Part shown: piece after piece, positions 29,096-38,900 of the stretch
Layout: every line of letters begins with the position of its first letter
Position numbering within the stretch: the stretch's first letter is position 1
From: Paenibacillus sp. A3
GTDB lineage: Bacteria > Bacillota > Bacilli > Paenibacillales > NBRC-103111
Assembly (NCBI RefSeq): GCF_001399685.1
Contig: NZ_JTHN01000087.1
Span: 1 to 64,000 of the forward strand
Length of the DNA: 64,000 bases
Direction of reading: 5' to 3'
Notes under the pieces: generated by a model
What the model was told of the DNA's origin: nothing
What the model saw: the letters and a program-made list of their open reading frames with translations, nothing else
Databases searched by the model: none
Translations under genes and position numbers: made by a program

Positions 29096-30427
29096 ATGCA
29101 TATAAATTTAGTTGATTTTGATCAAGTACTCTTTTATACAAGAGAAGCATTAACAAAGGCATATCAGGAAGCATTCCGTATACACGGATTTGTTATTTCA
29201 GAACAGCAGTTAATTGAGATTGAGGGACAATCCATTGTGCAGCTGTTCGATAATTTAAATATTCATGATGAGCATTTGCGTTCGGAAATACGCCGATTTA
29301 AAAAAGAAAATTACAAGACTTATTTTAAGTATATCATTCCTAATATTGATCTACTTTCTCTTCCTAATAAGGTAATTGTTTCGAATGCTAGCAGCGAAGA
29401 TATCGCTGATATACTTACATACTATAATATTACAGATGTCATGGGAATTATCGGCAGAGACAAGGTTAAAAAATTAAAACCTCACCCAGATCCATATCTG
29501 CAAGCTATGAATTCATTTCCTGCAACCAGTTATACAATATATGAAGATAGTGATACCGGTTTAGCTGCTGCTAAAGCTGCAATGCAATCTGTGGAATATA
29601 AACATAAGATTAATATTGTAAAAGTAGATTTACAAATTACTGAGTTCAAAGGTGGCAGTGGGCAATTAATCCGTAAACTTAATAATAAGATTGACAAAAT
29701 TACCACTACCAATTCTGCTTTACTGACATTAAAGAGAAACAAAGTTCCTGTTCCTGAGATATATTTCTCAAATGATGAAAAGATTATTATGGAATATGTA
29801 GAAGGTGACCTGTTATATAACCAATATACTAACGAAAAACACTTTAAAAAATTGATGGAACTGCAAGGAAATATAAGGAAGATACATTATATTAACGGCT
29901 GTTCAACAACAACATATATTGAAAGGTTAAAAGATCACAGTAAGTATTTTTCAGCCGACCCCGAACTAACTTATATTTTTAATTATTGCTGTAAATCGTT
30001 GTTAGAACATCAGGAGCTTTTTAATAATGAGAGATCTTTTTGCCATGGGGACTTCACTCTCTCCAATATCATTGTAAAAGACGATAAACTTGTTGTAATA
30101 GATCCTAATATTAATGATAATGCGATGAGCAGTTGGCTGTTAGATATCTCTAAACTTCTACAGTCCACTAGAGGTTATGAGTATATCTTCGGTATTTCAA
30201 AGAATGAGAATCGACCAGAGTTAATCAAGTTGCGGAAAAGCATCATGACTTCTCTTTCTCCCGAGCTTATCCCCCTTGTAGAAACACTTGAATTAAGTCA
30301 TTGGTTAAGAATGTTAAGGTATAAAAAGGAAATTGGTCATAATGATTTTATTAAAGCCCGAGATATCACTATAGAAATTTTAAAGGAGTTGGAATCCGAA
30401 ACATGGCAGACTCAGCTGTTATACTAG
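29096..30427 (+). CDS. HAD phosphatase - small-molecule kinase fusion protein
   Basis: A 443-residue two-domain protein. Residues 1 to about 165 form a HAD hydrolase: VDFDQVLFYT (motif I, DxD), VIVSNAS (motif II), KLKPHPDPYLQ (motif III) and YEDSDTGLAAAKAA (motif IV). Residues about 190-443 resemble the aminoglycoside phosphotransferase/choline kinase fold: IIMEYVEGD, CHGDFTLSNIIV with the catalytic Asp, and VVIDPN for metal binding. The ATG at 29096 is chosen because the HAD domain starts there; the open frame extends upstream without homology. It overlaps the nucleotidyltransferase gene by 25 bases. Together they could remove one phosphate, add another and activate a glycan substituent. The substrate is unknown. 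Confidence 0.78.
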   Translation: MHINLVDFDQVLFYTREALTKAYQEAFRIHGFVISEQQLIEIEGQSIVQLFDNLNIHDEHLRSEIRRFKKENYKTYFKYIIPNIDLLSLPNKVIVSNASSEDIADILTYYNITDVMGIIGRDKVKKLKPHPDPYLQAMNSFPATSYTIYEDSDTGLAAAKAAMQSVEYKHKINIVKVDLQITEFKGGSGQLIRKLNNKIDKITTTNSALLTLKRNKVPVPEIYFSNDEKIIMEYVEGDLLYNQYTNEKHFKKLMELQGNIRKIHYINGCSTTTYIERLKDHSKYFSADPELTYIFNYCCKSLLEHQELFNNERSFCHGDFTLSNIIVKDDKLVVIDPNINDNAMSSWLLDISKLLQSTRGYEYIFGISKNENRPELIKLRKSIMTSLSPELIPLVETLELSHWLRMLRYKKEIGHNDFIKARDITIEILKELESETWQTQLLY

Positions 30428-31068
30428 CAGGTGGACTAAGTACTAGATATGGAAAAAATAAAATACTCGAAATATTCAAAGGGAAAACTCTAATTGATTT
30501 TAGTTTGGAATTTTGTGATGAAAATAATATTGAGAAAAAAGTTGTTGTTTATTATGACGAATCTATTGCTAACTACATAAGTGAAAAACATTATAATCAG
30601 ATAGAAAATGGTCAACTTGTCCTTGTCAAACGGCCAGATTCGCCCGAAGGGACTGGGATGTCCCTAAGAACTGGCGCCGACTTCGCTGGTGATCGATTCG
30701 TCGTTTTGTTTGGTGATAACTATTATAAGGGAAAATTAAATGACACTTCTGATCTAAATATAGCCACGTACTTGAGTAAAGAAGAAGACGAAAAAAATCT
30801 TCGTTTTGCTGCAATTGTTGATAATAAAATTATTGAAAAGCCACATACTTACTCAAGTGGTCTGTTTTTCACCGGATATATGATTCTCAATAAAAACGAC
30901 ATTCTAAGCCAACCTATAATCTTATCTAAAAGAGGCGAAGTCGAAATCACAGATATTTTTAATAATTGTGTAAATAAAAAGGTTAAAGAGTTGGACATAT
31001 CGTGGGAAGAGATCACATATATAGAAGATTATAATAAAATGGAATCTTATATTTATAAAAATATCTAA
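30403..31068 (+). CDS. Nucleotidyltransferase (RmlA/LicC-like NTP transferase)
   Basis: A 221-residue enzyme starting SAVILAGGLSTRYGKNKILE, the nucleotide-binding loop of sugar-1-phosphate or choline-phosphate nucleotidyltransferases. VVLFGDNYY supplies the metal-binding Asp, and the EKP and GEVEITDIF segments match the RmlA branch. AAAGGAG lies 12 bases before the ATG, inside the upstream gene, so translation is coupled to the HAD-kinase fusion. It would attach a nucleotide to the product of that kinase. The specificity (sugar, alcohol or aminoalcohol phosphate) is not readable. Confidence 0.82.
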   Translation: MADSAVILAGGLSTRYGKNKILEIFKGKTLIDFSLEFCDENNIEKKVVVYYDESIANYISEKHYNQIENGQLVLVKRPDSPEGTGMSLRTGADFAGDRFVVLFGDNYYKGKLNDTSDLNIATYLSKEEDEKNLRFAAIVDNKIIEKPHTYSSGLFFTGYMILNKNDILSQPIILSKRGEVEITDIFNNCVNKKVKELDISWEEITYIEDYNKMESYIYKNI

Positions 31069-31088
31069 AAAACAATAAGGTGCTTATT

Positions 31089-32672
31089 ATGAAGCTTTTA
31101 AGATATGGTATATTTGCCATAATTGCAATTCTAGCGGTATTTCTATCTTTTTACACGGAAAAGTTCTTCATGGTTGGACAACCAGCCCAAATTTTCACAT
31201 ACTATTCTTCCAAAGTTATTTACTTTTTCTATATATTTTTCAGTCTCAGTTTTCTTTTTAACTTTGGTTCATTTTTAAAGAAAAAAGACCCGTTTTATCT
31301 TAAATGGGGACGTTATTTTATTTTTCATCTAATCCCATTGCTAATTGCACTAATTTTTTCATGGCCCGGTATCTTTGTATGGGATGAATTTTGGATTTAT
31401 GAATGTGCAAGTAAATTTATACTAGATAACTGGCAGTCCTATCTTAGCGTTTACTATTATATTATTAATCTTTATATCTTCCCTTCGATCGGGACTATCG
31501 TGCTAGCTCATATTATTATATTTTCTTTTGTTAGCTCTTGGATCCTTACTCACTTGACAATAACTTTAACTAATCACAAATTCAAATGGTTACTGCTACT
31601 TTTAACTGGGATTGCAGTCGTATCGCCAGCTATTTTGTTTAATACTTTAATGACCTACAGAAGTTCGATTCTTGCGACCTTGGAATTGTTACTTTGCGGA
31701 TTACTGTACTTCTCAGCTCAAAAGAAAATACACATTAATCCACCTAAATTAGCATTAATTTGTTTGCTGACCGTTCTACTTTCTGTTTGGCGTAAAGAAG
31801 GAATATACCACTTACTTCTTGTTTCAATGTTCTTACTTATTTTCTGCCGCCATTATCTAAATCGTAAGGCTTTGATAAGCTTTTTCATTGCTATTATAGG
31901 AGGATATTTTACCTTAGATGTTGCGTACTCCTACTTTTTTAGCCAACAACATACTTCAATGAAGTACGAGTTAACAGCATATATGAACCCTCTATCGATC
32001 ATTCTTGCGGATAAAGATTCATCTATTGATGGTAGAACCATAGAAGTTTTTAATAAAGTTATTGATGTTGAGAAAACTAAACAACTTTCTTATCATTACG
32101 AAACACCCAGTTTTTGGAACAATGGTGTCAGAGATAACTTCACAGCCGATGATTTCAATGATTTTAAAAAAGCATATTGGAAAACTGTTTGGGCCAATAA
32201 AGACATTTTTGTTACAGCTCGATTAAGAACCATGCTTGGAGCATCAGGATTTTCACTCAAGGGTTATTACTCAGCCAATGGAATTTATAATTATTTGATT
32301 GGCGTGGACAATAGAGAGAATGCTAAAAAGACTGTTCTCGAACATAAAGTGAATTTTCCTATTAGTCTATGGACAAGTTCAAAAATAGTCACTTACCTGG
32401 AGTATTCCAAGAGGCATTCGATTATTTTTTGGAATTTTATTCCTCTTGTTTTGATTCTATTGATTATTTTTATTAGGGAGTTCAGTTTGAGAAATCCCTC
32501 TATATGGATAATTTGCATTATTTTGGCTAGGATTCCAATATTGTTTATTCTCGAGCCGGGAAGCTATTTTATGTATTACTATCCAATGTATTTAAGCGGA
32601 ACTTACTTGCTCTTCTTCTATTTAGTTGATAAAACTAGTCATTTTTTAGCCAGAGGTGGTTCACATGGATAA
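31089..32672 (+). CDS. Polytopic membrane protein, possible GT-C glycosyltransferase
   Basis: A 527-residue protein with about 11-12 hydrophobic segments. A first extracellular loop reads FSWPGIFVWDEFWIYECA, the aromatic-acidic loop seen in lipid-linked-sugar-dependent GT-C transferases. The ATG at 31089 has AAGGTG upstream. It overlaps the following GT2 gene by 8 bases and is part of a three-gene set with GT2 and GtrA. In Gtr systems the third, variable gene is such a membrane transferase, so a role in adding a side sugar outside the cell is likely but unproven. Confidence 0.7.
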   Translation: MKLLRYGIFAIIAILAVFLSFYTEKFFMVGQPAQIFTYYSSKVIYFFYIFFSLSFLFNFGSFLKKKDPFYLKWGRYFIFHLIPLLIALIFSWPGIFVWDEFWIYECASKFILDNWQSYLSVYYYIINLYIFPSIGTIVLAHIIIFSFVSSWILTHLTITLTNHKFKWLLLLLTGIAVVSPAILFNTLMTYRSSILATLELLLCGLLYFSAQKKIHINPPKLALICLLTVLLSVWRKEGIYHLLLVSMFLLIFCRHYLNRKALISFFIAIIGGYFTLDVAYSYFFSQQHTSMKYELTAYMNPLSIILADKDSSIDGRTIEVFNKVIDVEKTKQLSYHYETPSFWNNGVRDNFTADDFNDFKKAYWKTVWANKDIFVTARLRTMLGASGFSLKGYYSANGIYNYLIGVDNRENAKKTVLEHKVNFPISLWTSSKIVTYLEYSKRHSIIFWNFIPLVLILLIIFIREFSLRNPSIWIICIILARIPILFILEPGSYFMYYYPMYLSGTYLLFFYLVDKTSHFLARGGSHG

Positions 32673-33456
32673 AATATTATTGTTTATCCCGATGTATAAT
32701 TGCCAAGCACAAATTTATAGAGTATTGGAAAAAGTAAGCAAGTCGTCGGTTTATGATTTAATTACCGAAATTATTGTTATAGATAATCACTCAAAAGACG
32801 ATTCGTTAAGGGTAGCACAAGAAGCTATTAATAGATTTCAGATGAGTAAGTGCTCATTAATTCAAAATATACAAAATGTAGGTCTTGGCGGATCACATAA
32901 ATCAGCATTCAAATATGCTCAGACTCATAACTTTGATTACCTTATCGTTTTGCATGGGGACGATCAAGGTGACATTAACGATTTTTTGAAAATAATAAAA
33001 AATAAGCTTTATCAAAAATATGATGCGATACTTGGTTCAAGATTTTCCAAAGGGTCCAGAACAGTGGGCTATTCTAAATTCCGGATTTTTGGTAACCATG
33101 TTTTTAATACATTGTTTTCTATGATTTGTTTCAAAAAAATCAATGATTTAGGCTCCGGATTAAATATGTATAAAGTATCGGGTTTAAAATATTCTTTAAC
33201 CTTCCCAGATAATCTTATATTTAATGTCTTTATGTTAATGGCGCATGTTTCATATAGACAAAATATTATTTTTGTTCCAATAACTTGGAAAGAGGAGGAT
33301 CAAATTTCAAACGTAAAAATGTTTAGTCAGACTCTTGAGATGACTAAATATATACTTAAATATTTTTTGTATCGCAAGTCTTTTTTGAATATGGAACATA
33401 GAACAACACAGGTTTCCGATTATAATTATAATTTAATTTATCGGATAAATGTATGA
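32665..33456 (+). CDS. Family 2 glycosyltransferase, DPM1/GtrB-like
   Basis: A 263-residue GT2 enzyme of the polyprenyl-phosphate sugar synthase type: LLFIPMYNCQAQIYRVLEKV, IIVIDNHSKDDS, NVGLGGSHKSAFKYA, VLHGDDQGD and LGSRFSKG, where HGDDQGD replaces the usual DADLQ. It lacks the C-terminal membrane helices of GtrB. The ATG at 32665 follows AGAGGTGG. It would load a sugar on undecaprenyl phosphate for the GtrA protein next to it (overlap 4 bases). Confidence 0.85.
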   Translation: MDKILLFIPMYNCQAQIYRVLEKVSKSSVYDLITEIIVIDNHSKDDSLRVAQEAINRFQMSKCSLIQNIQNVGLGGSHKSAFKYAQTHNFDYLIVLHGDDQGDINDFLKIIKNKLYQKYDAILGSRFSKGSRTVGYSKFRIFGNHVFNTLFSMICFKKINDLGSGLNMYKVSGLKYSLTFPDNLIFNVFMLMAHVSYRQNIIFVPITWKEEDQISNVKMFSQTLEMTKYILKYFLYRKSFLNMEHRTTQVSDYNYNLIYRINV

Positions 33457-33920
33457 AAAAGCTTGTTATAAAATTATGGTCATCTCAATTTTTCCGTTTT
33501 TTGGTAGTTGGCGGTTTTAACGTTGTTTTTGGCTATGGGCTTACAATTATCCTTTTAAAGTTATTGCAAAACTTTGGATTTAATCAAAATATTGTATGTT
33601 TTGGACTGGTTATTGATATACCAATTCTGGCTAGTACACTAATTGGAATTCCATTAGCTTATACAACGCAAACACTAGTAGCTTTTCGGGAAAAATGGAA
33701 GCTTACAAGGATGCTTTATTATCCAATAACCATGATACCAAATGTATTAATCCAACAAATAACGTACTTTTATATGGAACGATTAATTAACCAATTATCA
33801 CCGCTCGCTTACAGCACATATATCTCTTATGCCATTGCAACGATTGCTCCAATACCGGTCATGTTTATTATGGTTAAATTTATTGTCACGAATAAAAAAA
33901 AGATTATTCATACAGGTTAG
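33453..33920 (+). CDS. GtrA family membrane protein
   Basis: A 155-residue protein with four membrane segments. QFFRFLVVGGFNVVFGYGLT is the GtrA signature, and the last segment ends with a Lys-rich tail. GtrA proteins are thought to flip undecaprenyl-phosphate-linked monosaccharides. It overlaps the GT2 gene by ATGA and ends the intact AT-rich operon; decayed insertion elements follow. Confidence 0.92.
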   Translation: MKKLVIKLWSSQFFRFLVVGGFNVVFGYGLTIILLKLLQNFGFNQNIVCFGLVIDIPILASTLIGIPLAYTTQTLVAFREKWKLTRMLYYPITMIPNVLIQQITYFYMERLINQLSPLAYSTYISYAIATIAPIPVMFIMVKFIVTNKKKIIHTG

Positions 33921-34240
33921 TAGATGATTGTAGTGGTTTTTATCTAAACATTCATGACCCCATGGTTCGTAACCTCGTATGAAAATTGTTCTATCTAGTG
34001 GCATCCAGCAATTTCGGTTTGAACTTTCAAGGATAATGGAATCAGGGCAGGGGATTGGGAAGTTCGAAATTTTTATAGTTGTATTTGATCAGAACCCGAG
34101 TTCTAAACGGACAACATAGACGGTTTGGAGTACCGATCTTGTTGCCGCGGGCACGTATATCAAATTACCCTGAATTTCGAAAGCCCAGGGTCTCAGTAAT
34201 TGCATAGGCGATCAACGAAAAAACAACTGTAAATAACAGG

Positions 34241-34500
34241 GGCAATTTACACTCGGTCCATTTTCCTAGGTGCTGTTCGTGTTTTGCAAACCGTAGACGC
34301 GAAAAGCTTAAAATCTTGCACTGGGATCATGCGGGCTTCAGGCTGTACTACCGCAGACTGGAACGCGGCACGTTTCAGTGGCCTGCTGGCGGTAGCGCTC
34401 CGTTGTGTCTCACCCCGCGGGAACTGTGATGTTACTCGATGGCTTGTCGCTTCTCCAGCGGCAGGCTCACCCTCATGGCCTGCCAGAAGCAGCTATTTAA
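34241..34500 (+). pseudogene. IS66 family TnpB remnant
   Basis: Pieces in shifting frames match the IS66 accessory protein TnpB: QFTLGPFS, a stop, then VLFVFC, then RRREKLKILHWDHAGFRLYY and RRLERGTFQWP, and finally LLDGLSLLQRQAHPHG. At least two frameshifts and one stop are present, so it is dead. The sequence upstream to 33921 shows no recognisable gene. Confidence 0.8.
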
Positions 34501-34544
34501 TCCTCATCAGCAGGTTTGGCAAAGGACTGTCGATTTTATTTTGT

Positions 34545-34796
34545 ATGAAAACAGACCTTACCCTGGAACAACTCCGGCAGCACAACGTGAGCTGGAGCAA
34601 AAAAATATAAAATAAGCTCGTTAGTTGGCCGAATTGTCGGCTAAATTCAAGTAGTATGATTTTCTGCTGGCACAGCAGAAGCACTTTGGCACTTCAAGCG
34701 AGAAGACGCATCCATCAAGTAGAGCTGAATCTGTTTAACGAAGCGGAAATGATCGTTGCGCCTGAACCGGAGTCCGAGAAGGAAGCCTACGTATGA
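34545..34796 (+). pseudogene. IS66 family TnpC transposase remnant (N-terminal part)
   Basis: Begins MKTDLTLEQLRQHN and shows LLAQQKHFGTSSEKTHPS followed, in another frame, by VELNLFNEAEMIVAPEPE. These are the N-terminal segments of the IS66 transposase. The catalytic DDE domain is missing. It lies just after the TnpB remnant, as in an intact IS66 element. The bases from 34797 to 35090 show no clear gene. Confidence 0.78.
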
Positions 34797-35092
34797 ACGC
34801 CGCAAAACGAGCGGCAAGCGGGCAGAGCCTGTACGGCAGGTTTATGCTTGCCGTCGCTGAGAGTGCCATGAGCTAACTGCAAACTCCGATCGTGACCGAC
34901 CTGATGCCTCGTCCGGTCTATTCGGGCTACCAACAAGAGTAAGTTTGGGCTATCCCCTATCACTGCAAACGCGGATAAATCCATGCACAACCCCCTGTTG
35001 GCTCACTTTTTTAAGGGATGACCACGTACAGAGAAATCGTTACTTTCCTTCGAATGCGCCAATTGCGTATACACATCCATTTAGAGGAACGT

Positions 35093-35340
35093 ATGGACAC
35101 ATTAATTATCCATTGTGCCGGAACGGACGTACATCAAGAATGTATTGTCGCTCTGATCCATCACAGGCGATGCCTCCGTCGTTGAGATCCGAACCTTTTT
35201 TATCATAATAAGGAACTTGTTCGCACCCCTGCAATAGCTCGAATCCGAAGGAGCTACTCAAATCGCTATGGAAAGCACCGGTATTTTACAATGAGGGCTA
35301 CTTTAACCTCAACACTGTTCTGGAATACGTCCTGAAAAGC
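35093..35340 (+). pseudogene. IS110 family transposase remnant
   Basis: Reads MDTLIIHCAGTDVHQECIVALI, with the first catalytic Asp in a GxDVH context, then in other frames an IRTFF segment and AMESTGIY. These match the N-terminal DEDD domain of IS110 transposases. Frameshifts break it and the C-terminal Ser-containing half is absent. Confidence 0.72.
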
Positions 35341-35359
35341 AATAAAGGACGGTGAGCTC

Positions 35360-35760
35360 ATGATTCTACCTACCGAACAAATGCAACAAGTCATTCAAGT
35401 GGGGAGTTCGAGTATCATTGCCTATTTCTGCGATCAACTACATGTCGTCGAACACATCAATGCGAGTGTGAAAATAGGCCCCCCTCGATCGGAAATGTCC
35501 CTCGGCGAAGTGATCAAGGCGCTGATCATCAATTTGCTCGTCCTCTGAGAGCCGCTCTATCGGATCGAATCGTTTTATGAGCACATGAACAATCCCCAAC
35601 TCTTCGGAAAGCCGTTGCAGGCGAAGGATTTCCACGGCGACCGTCTCGGCGCTGCGCTGGAAAAGCTGGCAAAAAGCGATCTTTCCGCGTCTATCAGGAG
35701 GCAGTATTGTCATCGATCAAGTGCACGTGTCCTTGCAGATGATCCTGAATGTTGCGAGTG
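35360..35760 (+). pseudogene. IS1634/DUF4277-type transposase remnant
   Basis: Reads IIAYFCDQLHVVEHINASV and MSLGEVIKALIINLLV, then a stop, then PLYRIESFYEHMNNPQLFG and DRLGAALEKLAKS. This is the N-terminal DUF4277-like start of IS1634-type transposases. The DDE domain is not present. An internal stop at 35546-35548 and frameshifts mark it as decayed. Confidence 0.65.
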
Positions 35761-36172
35761 CTGACGCCTTAGGCATACAGGGCGATGATCTATCGTACGG
35801 ATTTGATTGGTCATGCCCATTTTGAAAGGGATAGAGGACTGCCATTGTCGTTCATGGCGAATTCTGTTTGTTGTTTTCAAGAATTTCGACATTTTCTAAT
35901 CGGCGGAGTATGGGTTATTGAAAGAGGTAAACGCAATCCTATTCAGCTTAGCTGGAAGTACGGCATAGAGTCTGCGCCAAAATAAGCTTATTTTTGAATC
36001 GCTATACTTAGGAAGCTTTAGGATATCACAAGATTGCCTGATTGGGTTATCTTTCTATCCAACTATTTCTCGACAAGAACTTTTCAGTGTCTAATTTTAA
36101 CTTGACTGTTGTAAATCTCGGTTTCAAAGCCCAAAAAGGGCATACGGGTAGAGTACAAGGCGAAGTGGTTTT

Positions 36173-37137
36173 TTAGGATATGAGTTTCAGACGCCTTAAA
36201 ATGTCGAACAAAGGTTTTTGGGCTACTGCCTGTTCATACACATAGACGATCAACTGCCCAAAATGCTCTTGCCGAATTCGTCTGACTACATCCCCGAGCG
36301 TAAGAAGCTCGTTTGGTGTTGACCACTTGGCTCGTTGCAGTTCCAAGAAGTTTTGCGTCAATAACTGAATCTCCCAAAATCGCTCGATCGCCTGAAACGA
36401 TCACAACTGGTACTCGTCAAAGCCTAACATTTCCTTGAAATGCCGATACCGGTTTCGATGTGCCGACGCACGTCATAATAGCGCAAGATGGCCACGACAT
36501 CCAGGCTCTTATCCTTGCAAGGGAGACAAAAAGGTGACTTGGTCCGACGCAAATTCGGTTTGCCAAGAAAAAAGGACATTGACGTTTTCGATGTCTGCCA
36601 CGGGGCCTTCATATTCATAAATCCAGTACCGTCCCTGATTCTCCACCTACATCAGCTCATCCTCCAAAGCAGGATAAGCCTCGATCATTTCGACGGCAAG
36701 ATCGTTCTTGCTTTTTTGCCTATACTGCTGGCAGTATTCCTTCCGAAAGTAAGGATGGAAATCCCATGCGAAGGAGCGAGGCGCTGGTAACGACGTGAGA
36801 AATCACGACACACCAGCGGCTTTTGCCATCGTCATGGGCGAAGTAAAAGTCCAGTCCTTCCATCCGTTTTTGTGGTCGCGTCTTTTTTTGTAGCATGCAT
36901 CGTCGATGATGAGGAAGACCAGGCTTCGCTCGTCACCATTCATTTTGCGGGAAAGTTGGATCCATTCGAGTAAAAAATTGCATGCGCCGCCGCTACATCC
37001 GATTTTGGCACCAAGGCTACTCTTTCAAAAAACAAGTCATGCAGCAACGTCGCGGTATTGATCCGCCGAGTTTCGAATTCGAGTGATCGTTTTGCCGCCT
37101 TCGCGAAGAATGAGGCTATATATATGATAGCGATCAA
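36173..37137 (-). pseudogene. DDE transposase remnant, IS701-like
   Basis: On the minus strand, pieces in several frames read LVFLIIDDA, an AYPALEDEL piece, YYDVRRHIETG, a KEMLGFDEYQ piece, and finally the open stretch TQNFLELQRAKWSTPNELL with LTLGDVVRRIRQEHFGQLIV at 36173-36361. The order and motifs resemble the C-terminal two thirds of IS701-type transposases. Many stops and shifts are present. The stretches 35761-36172 and 37138-37490 show nothing else that I can support. Confidence 0.6.
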
Positions 37138-37490
37138 ATGTTCCGTTGCGGACGGGATAAGTGAAGTGCAAAAACGAACTTGACGATAGCGGTATACAAG
37201 GTTACCATGAGAATTGGAAATCTACTTTTCTTGGAAATTGGTGTGGTAACCAAGAATTTCGCTGAAAAGGACGACGTCCATCTTTTTATTTTCGCTTCGA
37301 TATTTGTTCCCTTTTGTTTACTTTTACTGACTCATTTCGACGACTATTTTTTGCAAGACTCGAGTAATAAAGTTTTATTTGAAAAATAGCAAATTATTGT
37401 GCAATATATTAAGTAAATATCCTTGAATGATTACATGCAACTTTCAGCTGTGGAAAAGCGTATATAACTTTAGCTTTGTGAGGTGAGTAA

Positions 37491-38900
37491 ATGGTACGTC
37501 AGAGCCAAGGATTTTTGTCACAAATTTATTCTTTAACTGATTTTATTTGTGTGCAGCTAATTTTCTTGTTTTCATGGTGGATTAAATTTAAAAGTGGATT
37601 GATTCCGTTTGATGGTGATCGACTCCCTTTTCAAAATTATGTAGTATGGGGCTTAATTTACGGTGGAATCGCAATTTTTCTAAGTTACGCCTTTAATTTC
37701 TACACCCCGAAACGAAGAAAAAAATTTTCTTATGAATTATTCACTATTATTCAAGTTTACACAATAAGCTTACTTATTTTGCTAAGTTTTCTGTTCATAT
37801 TTAAGGCAATTGATATTTCGCGTTCGTTTCTTTTCTTATTTTTAGTAAATAGCATACTGGCCATCAGCTTTTACCGCTATATCCTTAAGACATCTTTGAA
37901 ACGTTTGAGGCAGAAGGGATATAACAAACAATTCGTATTAATTCTGGGGGCAGGTTCGATCGGGAAAAAGTTCTATCGGAATTTATTACAGTATCCCGAA
38001 TTAGGGTATGAAGTAGTGGGTTTCCTGGATGATTATCAAGACTGTCATGAGACCGGCTTTGAAACCTACAAGCCCATCCTTGGACGAGTCGATGAACTTG
38101 AGGCTATTCTGGAAAAGACACTAATTGACGAAGTTATTATTGCTTTGCCATTGGATGCTCACCATAAGTTCGGAAAAATTATCAATACTTGTGAGAAGGC
38201 CGGGGTTAAAACGTTAATCATTCCTGATTATTTTGATTATCTTCCGTCCAGACCGTATTTCGATAACTTTGCAGGCATTCCGTTAATTAACGTTAGGGAT
38301 ATTCCGTTGGATGAATTCAGAAATCGCTTTTTCAAACGTGCCTTTGATATTGCATTTTCGTTAGCTGCAATCCTTATTACGCTGCCATTATTAATCCTTA
38401 TTGCAATTGGTGTGAAGATTACTTCTCCGGGTCCTGTTATTTTTAAGCAAGAACGTGTCGGGTTAAACAGACGGAATTTTATGATGTATAAATTTCGTTC
38501 GATGCGAGTACAAAATGAAAAGTCTTCCGATACACAATGGACTACAGAGAATGACCCGCGCAAAACGAAGTTCGGTACGTTCTTAAGGAAAACGAGCTTG
38601 GATGAACTGCCGCAATTTTTCAACGTATTGTTCGGGCATATGAGTGTCGTAGGGCCCCGGCCTGAACGGCCTTATTTCGTCGAGCAATTTAAGGAAGAAA
38701 TTCCGAAGTACATGGTGAAGCATCATATTCGCCCCGGAATTACCGGCTGGGCTCAGTCCAACGGGCTGCGTGGCGATACATCCATAGAGGATCGGATTAA
38801 GTACGATATTTTCTACATTGAGAACTGGAGCTTTTTGTTCGATATCAAGATTATTTGGAAGACGATTATCAATGGCTTTGTTAATAAAAATGCATATTAA
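37491..38900 (+). CDS. Undecaprenyl-phosphate sugar phosphotransferase (priming enzyme)
   Basis: A 469-residue membrane protein of the WbaP/WcaJ class. Residues about 10-130 form four membrane segments, residues about 140-260 a nucleotide-binding-like domain starting FVLILGAGSIGKKFYRN, and residues about 280-469 the catalytic domain: FKRAFDIAFSLAAILITLPL, GPVIFKQERVGLNRRNF, MYKFRSM, RKTSLDELPQFFNVLFG and VGPRPERPYF. It transfers a sugar-1-phosphate, usually glucose or galactose, to undecaprenyl phosphate to start the glycan. TGAGGTGAG precedes the ATG. It is separated from the rest of the glycan operon by decayed insertion sequences and has its own terminator. Confidence 0.95.
   Translation: MVRQSQGFLSQIYSLTDFICVQLIFLFSWWIKFKSGLIPFDGDRLPFQNYVVWGLIYGGIAIFLSYAFNFYTPKRRKKFSYELFTIIQVYTISLLILLSFLFIFKAIDISRSFLFLFLVNSILAISFYRYILKTSLKRLRQKGYNKQFVLILGAGSIGKKFYRNLLQYPELGYEVVGFLDDYQDCHETGFETYKPILGRVDELEAILEKTLIDEVIIALPLDAHHKFGKIINTCEKAGVKTLIIPDYFDYLPSRPYFDNFAGIPLINVRDIPLDEFRNRFFKRAFDIAFSLAAILITLPLLILIAIGVKITSPGPVIFKQERVGLNRRNFMMYKFRSMRVQNEKSSDTQWTTENDPRKTKFGTFLRKTSLDELPQFFNVLFGHMSVVGPRPERPYFVEQFKEEIPKYMVKHHIRPGITGWAQSNGLRGDTSIEDRIKYDIFYIENWSFLFDIKIIWKTIINGFVNKNAY

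Noticed and set aside
34284-34610. A 108-codon frame as a real gene
   Set aside because: It is one frame of the IS66 TnpB remnant; the meaningful peptides are in the other frames.
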